A stretch of 64,000 bases of DNA from Antedon mediterranea (taxonomy: Eukaryota; Echinodermata; Crinoidea; Comatulida; Antedonidae): NCBI RefSeq assembly GCF_964355755.1, contig NC_092680.1, forward strand, positions 17,213,001-17,277,000, written 5' to 3'. This document shows positions 60,901-64,000 of the stretch, in pieces. The position numbers and the translations under genes are program-made. Within the stretch, counting starts at the first letter, position 1. Every line of letters starts with the position of its first letter. The notes under the pieces were generated by a model. It made no database searches. It saw nothing but the letters and a program-made list of their open reading frames with translations, and was not told the origin of the DNA.

Positions 60901-62971
60901 TGTCATTACGATGACTAGAATATTTTCTTGCCATATCATTCGCCAGTAATCATTTATGGTATTTGGCAGTGGTCCTAAAGATAAAATATGAAAACCATTT
61001 TATTATTTTTTTATAATATATAAATTTGTTACATATCAACACCTCTTTGATACATTAATAAAGAGCTAACTGTAGTGTAAAACTGTATGTACACTACTGT
61101 ATCAAACTTTATGATACAAAAAAATGTGATGTGGTCATATTATGTCATATCACTACCATATTTGGGCACATCACATGTTGTCAAACTAGTTTATAGTGTA
61201 GAGATTTAGGGACTAATAAATAAAATAAAAATCACAGGCCATTGGAATAAATCAATTACATATCCCAGGTCAAAGTTCACTATCAATGTACTATGTTAAG
61301 CTTTGTGTACACTATCACACTTTGTGTGACAAAAAAAGTGATGTGACCATATATGGACACGATGACATCATACACTACCATATTTGGGCACATCACACTT
61401 TTTTGCCCAAATATTTCCATTTAAACAACACAGCGCCGTCTACTGTTCTGTGAAACAAGTGTGAATGAGGCTTTAGAAGCAATTTCTCAAGTAATAGTAA
61501 CAATACCTTGTGCTGCTATGAAGGCATTTTTATGCATAAAACCATCAACATAATTTGCGTTGATATAATCTGTTGCTAGATCATCCTCTAGCGATGGCTG
61601 TAATCGCACCCTACTGTGATCAAAGCATAGCACATCCGCATAGCGGTTCTTGGGAATGTTTCTCTTACTTCTACAGATAAAAAAGTTTAATAATATATTA
61701 TTATGTATAAAATACAACAATAAGCATTAAAGGTAAAATACAACAGATTAATAATATCATATTATCTAAGGAAAAATGATGAATGTCTTACAATTACGTA
61801 GAAAATTATAAGTCTTTTTTAATGAATGCACTGTAAACAAGTTTTTTTCTAATTTCCTTTCTTTGTGAATTTACATCCTTTTGATTCAACAATTAAAGAC
61901 TTTATAGTTTTACCGTTAACTTTACTGCGGAACTTGGACATAATTGTACTAAATACTCAGCACATTGAGAATACTTATTCTTGGATGGAAAGGAAACAGT
62001 GGGTAGTGCACCATTAAAACTAAAAATACTACGGAGTAGATTTGTTTTAGGGAGTGAAGTTATTGGTCAATGTTATTGGACTTTTCTGACATAGCTGGAG
62101 TGAATAGTCAGTACCTTATTAGGTACTTATGCATAATAGAATTACATAGAGCAAGAACTATGGTGGCCTATAGCCTTTAGAATACTATATTTAACTCAAC
62201 TAAAACATGCATTTTTAACAGTACAAGAAACTTGACCACGGCCATCCGTTCTTACTTTGAATATGAAAATGAACCTGAAGGGGGTTCACTCCTTATATCT
62301 GCATATTCCTTATATATTCCTTGCTGTTTCATGTCCTGCATTTGCTGAACCAACTCAGCTGGAGTAATTCCCTTATCTTCAAGCCTATGGATACTTTCGC
62401 CATCTGGAATTGTGCTCGATACCCTCACGGGTACAGGCGGAGGTGGTGAGTTGGCATTCGGGTCGGGTCTTGGTGGTTTTGGTGGCGGTAATGACGGCAT
62501 ATCACCATCTTCATCTTCGCTGTTCGTTTCCAACGATTGCACTAATGCGAATATTTTTCCGTCTATGACTGGATGTACGGCCATGTTGTCACCATTACTG
62601 CCAATACCATTGGTGGAAGGCGAGCTGATGCTGGCCTCAATAGAAGGACTTTGTTGCCACGTGTTCCCTTGTATTGGCACAACAGAGTTCAGCATGTCAG
62701 TTCTTTGGTCTTTGTTTGAGCCAATCGGATTTATCCTTATTTGATTATTGTCTTGTGAAAATAACTCTACAGCCTTCTCATTGGCTGATAGTGCCGTCGG
62801 ACCGTCGTTCAGTACTTCGGAAAAATCCGTAGTTATCCTCTTTTCGTACGAAGCATTCAAACAGGACTTTAACCACTCCATATGGTTGAACGTGGTCGTA
62901 CCGCCTAACTCAGTTGGAAGAGATTCTTTTGGAAGAAACCGGACTAATTTTTCTAAATTTACAAGCATTAC
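57983..62971 (-). CDS. PTPN9: PTPN9 (MEG2-like) protein tyrosine phosphatase, 3' five exons
   Basis: Cytoplasmic tyrosine phosphatase with an N-terminal Sec14/CRAL-TRIO lipid-binding domain, acting on secretory vesicles in other animals. Minus-strand exons in coding order: 62256-62971, 61507-61670, 60745-60974, 58626-58833, 57983-58212; 1548 nt, 515 residues plus TAA. The first exon begins in the CRAL-TRIO end (LPKESLPTELGG), continues into a Ser/Pro-rich linker and reaches PAELVQQMQDMKQQGIYKEY, which is diagnostic of PTPN9 rather than other PTPs. Catalytic landmarks: KNRYADV, DYINANYVDG, WPDFGVP (WPD loop), HCSAGIGRTG (P-loop, catalytic Cys present) and SIQTPDQY (Q-loop). The tail ends DYEESQESDSD. 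The intron after HCSAGIGRT has a GC donor; the rest are GT-AG. Earlier CRAL-TRIO exons lie beyond the right edge. Converges on GBA2. Confidence 0.94.
58626..58833 (-). other. PTPN9: PTPN9 catalytic exon with WPD loop and HCX5R signature
   Basis: Reads LGECRKIAHYQFTSWPDFGVP through to VHCSAGIGRT. Acceptor TCAAAAG is at the 58834 side. The donor is G|GCATGT, a GC rather than GT. The split Gly codon (G|GA) is completed by the last exon, giving GRTGTF as in all classical PTPs. The alternative GT four bases downstream would shift the frame. Confidence 0.9.
59083..59190 (-). mobile_element. partial copy of the tRNA(Leu/Ser)-like SINE body
   Basis: TGAACCAGTACACCAGGGTA and later GTGGACCTCAAGTCCTTAT correspond to 6670-6785 of the SINE at 6585-6906. 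The tRNA head is missing. Confidence 0.5.
59899..60360 (-). mobile_element. CR1/L2-like non-LTR retrotransposon 3' end
   Basis: Minus-strand 125-codon frame (59977-60354) reads HISPVLRELHWLPIDNQIKF, RTLRSSDDFLLSVPR, then SFSFAAPTLWNSLPPQIK, the standard C-terminus of CR1/L2-type reverse transcriptases. The 3' end is an AT-rich tail with an ATT/ATA microsatellite (59899-59915). A TGAA/ATTC microsatellite abuts its 5' side (60345-60362). Lies in a PTPN9 intron. Confidence 0.85.
61083..61208. mobile_element. MITE-A copy 12
   Basis: TGTATGTACACTACTGTATC at the left, TTTGGGCACATCACATGTTG and TATAGTGTAGAG at the right. In a PTPN9 intron. Confidence 0.75.
61296..61475. mobile_element. MITE-A copy 13 (diverged right end)
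   Basis: TTAAGCTTTGTGTACACTAT opens the copy; the core CATATTTGGGCACATCACAC is intact. The right end is replaced by unrelated sequence ending GGCTTTAGA. In a PTPN9 intron. Confidence 0.65.
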
Positions 62972-64000
62972 CTGTAAGATATAAATACGAAAAGTTGTTA
63001 ATAAACATAGTATAGTTGTGTTCACACGGACTAGTGTTAAGCATGCATAAAACAGACTTAAGCTAATCCAAATCACATGAGAGTTACATCCGACAAAATT
63101 GATTGTTTATCGACTAACTCTCTTAAACCTCTGCATTGTTAACTCTGATGTACCTCTATATAACTCTGATAGGTTTCATTCAATGTAAAATTGTACCACA
63201 CATATTTAAATGTAGAACTAAGTTAAACCGATTGATCGACCGTACTATTTAACTCCGATACAAATAAGAACATGTGTAAACATAGCATGGTTAACAGGCA
63301 ATTGGTTTCTCACTTCAAAATACATGATATTTTTTAACCTGACCTCTCTGCCATTCCCACCTCCTAGTACAAAATTAGGTCAAGTTTAGGGATACACGTC
63401 TATACGGTAGTGGTTTGGCTCCATGTAGATTCCTTATACAAAATGATGGTCAAAAGAGCAAGAAAACTGTACATGTGAATTAACTGCTATACCGAATTCA
63501 TTAACTTCATTCGCATGATCAAATGGCAAATTTGTTTTACTTGTCTTTAACACGGCGGTGCATACGGCAATGTAGGTCTATCAAAACAGGTTCAAACGCA
63601 TTCTTTATTACACATTCATTTAAATATTCATGATTTTACATAATTTATACTTCCGGTAAAATCTATAATTCAAAATAATAATCAAATCCTTCGTCGGCTT
63701 ACTAATGTACATTAATGGCTTATAGTAGGTAGCATCATTCCTACCAACACATTTTTTAAATCTTCTTTTTAATGTATAAAGGGAAACAACCTATTTGCAA
63801 GGATTATAGTCATACCTCAGGCAAATCTCTAACATCAATAATTTTACCACCAATCAGATGCGAGGATGAAAACGGTTACTGACTGAGTACGTTTAGACTT
63901 AATTTGTCTTCTTCATTTTAATGTTGGGAAACAACCTATTAGACTGAAGGATATGCTCATGTATTTTGTGAATCTTAAAATATACTATAATTTCACCGCC
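62972..64000 (-). other. PTPN9: PTPN9 intron (upstream part), no exon recognised
   Basis: Neither strand shows a CRAL-TRIO exon here. A short near-repeat is visible: GGGAAACAACCTATT occurs at 63781 and again near 63927. Confidence 0.5.

Noticed and set aside
62412-62744. Gly-rich 110-codon plus-strand frame
   Set aside because: Antisense shadow of the proline-rich PTPN9 exon.
63836-63885. Minus-strand PFSSSHLIGGKIIDVRDLPE followed by GTATG, a possible PTPN9 exon
   Set aside because: It does not fit the CRAL-TRIO sequence expected before VMLVNLEK, a stop lies just upstream, and nearby text is a short duplicated repeat.
1-64000. CRISPR arrays, operons, prophage or integron features
   Set aside because: The window is eukaryotic. 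Tandem repeats here are contiguous without unique spacers, and genes are intron-split.

Overview
The window is AT-rich, intron-rich animal nuclear DNA. Genes have many short exons with GT-AG introns, and the spacers are full of hairpin transposons, non-LTR remnants and runs of the palindrome TAGGCCTA. The encoded orthologues and the repeat style suggest a marine invertebrate deuterostome, most likely an echinoderm (inference, low confidence on the exact group). No prokaryotic features were seen.

Layout: (1) 164-5095, minus: 5' part of RGP1 (six exons, 250 codons, running off the left edge), a subunit of the RIC1-RGP1 exchange factor for RAB6A. (2) 11798-29797, plus: a complete 17-exon gene that I cannot assign to a known family. 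Its splice model is in frame throughout and encodes 1120 residues: signal peptide, six-bladed YWTD propeller, a long glycosylated beta-rich region, a C-type lectin-like domain, a triple EGTPEP linker, and a Cys-rich/Asp-box tail. (3) 33506-48850, plus: complete GBA2 (non-lysosomal glucosylceramidase, GH116), 15 exons, 867 residues, catalytic motifs intact. (4) 57983-62971, minus: 3' five exons of PTPN9 (end of the CRAL-TRIO domain, a long proline-rich linker, complete PTP catalytic domain), converging on GBA2.

Three of the four genes act in membrane lipid or vesicle biology (RGP1 at the Golgi, GBA2 on glucosylceramide, PTPN9 on secretory vesicles), but there is no operon-like coupling. RGP1 and GBA2 are divergent neighbours here, as I recall they are in human (9p13.3). 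The unassigned lectin gene lies inside that old pair.

Mobile DNA: a Penelope-like GIY-YIG remnant between perfect 172-bp inverted arms, three non-LTR fragments, tRNA-derived SINEs, several foldback/MITE families (one with 13 copies, all right of 35.9 kb) and six tandem arrays. Decayed copies of three propeller exons lie in introns of the lectin gene. The strongest candidates for something undescribed are the lectin gene and its exon fossils.
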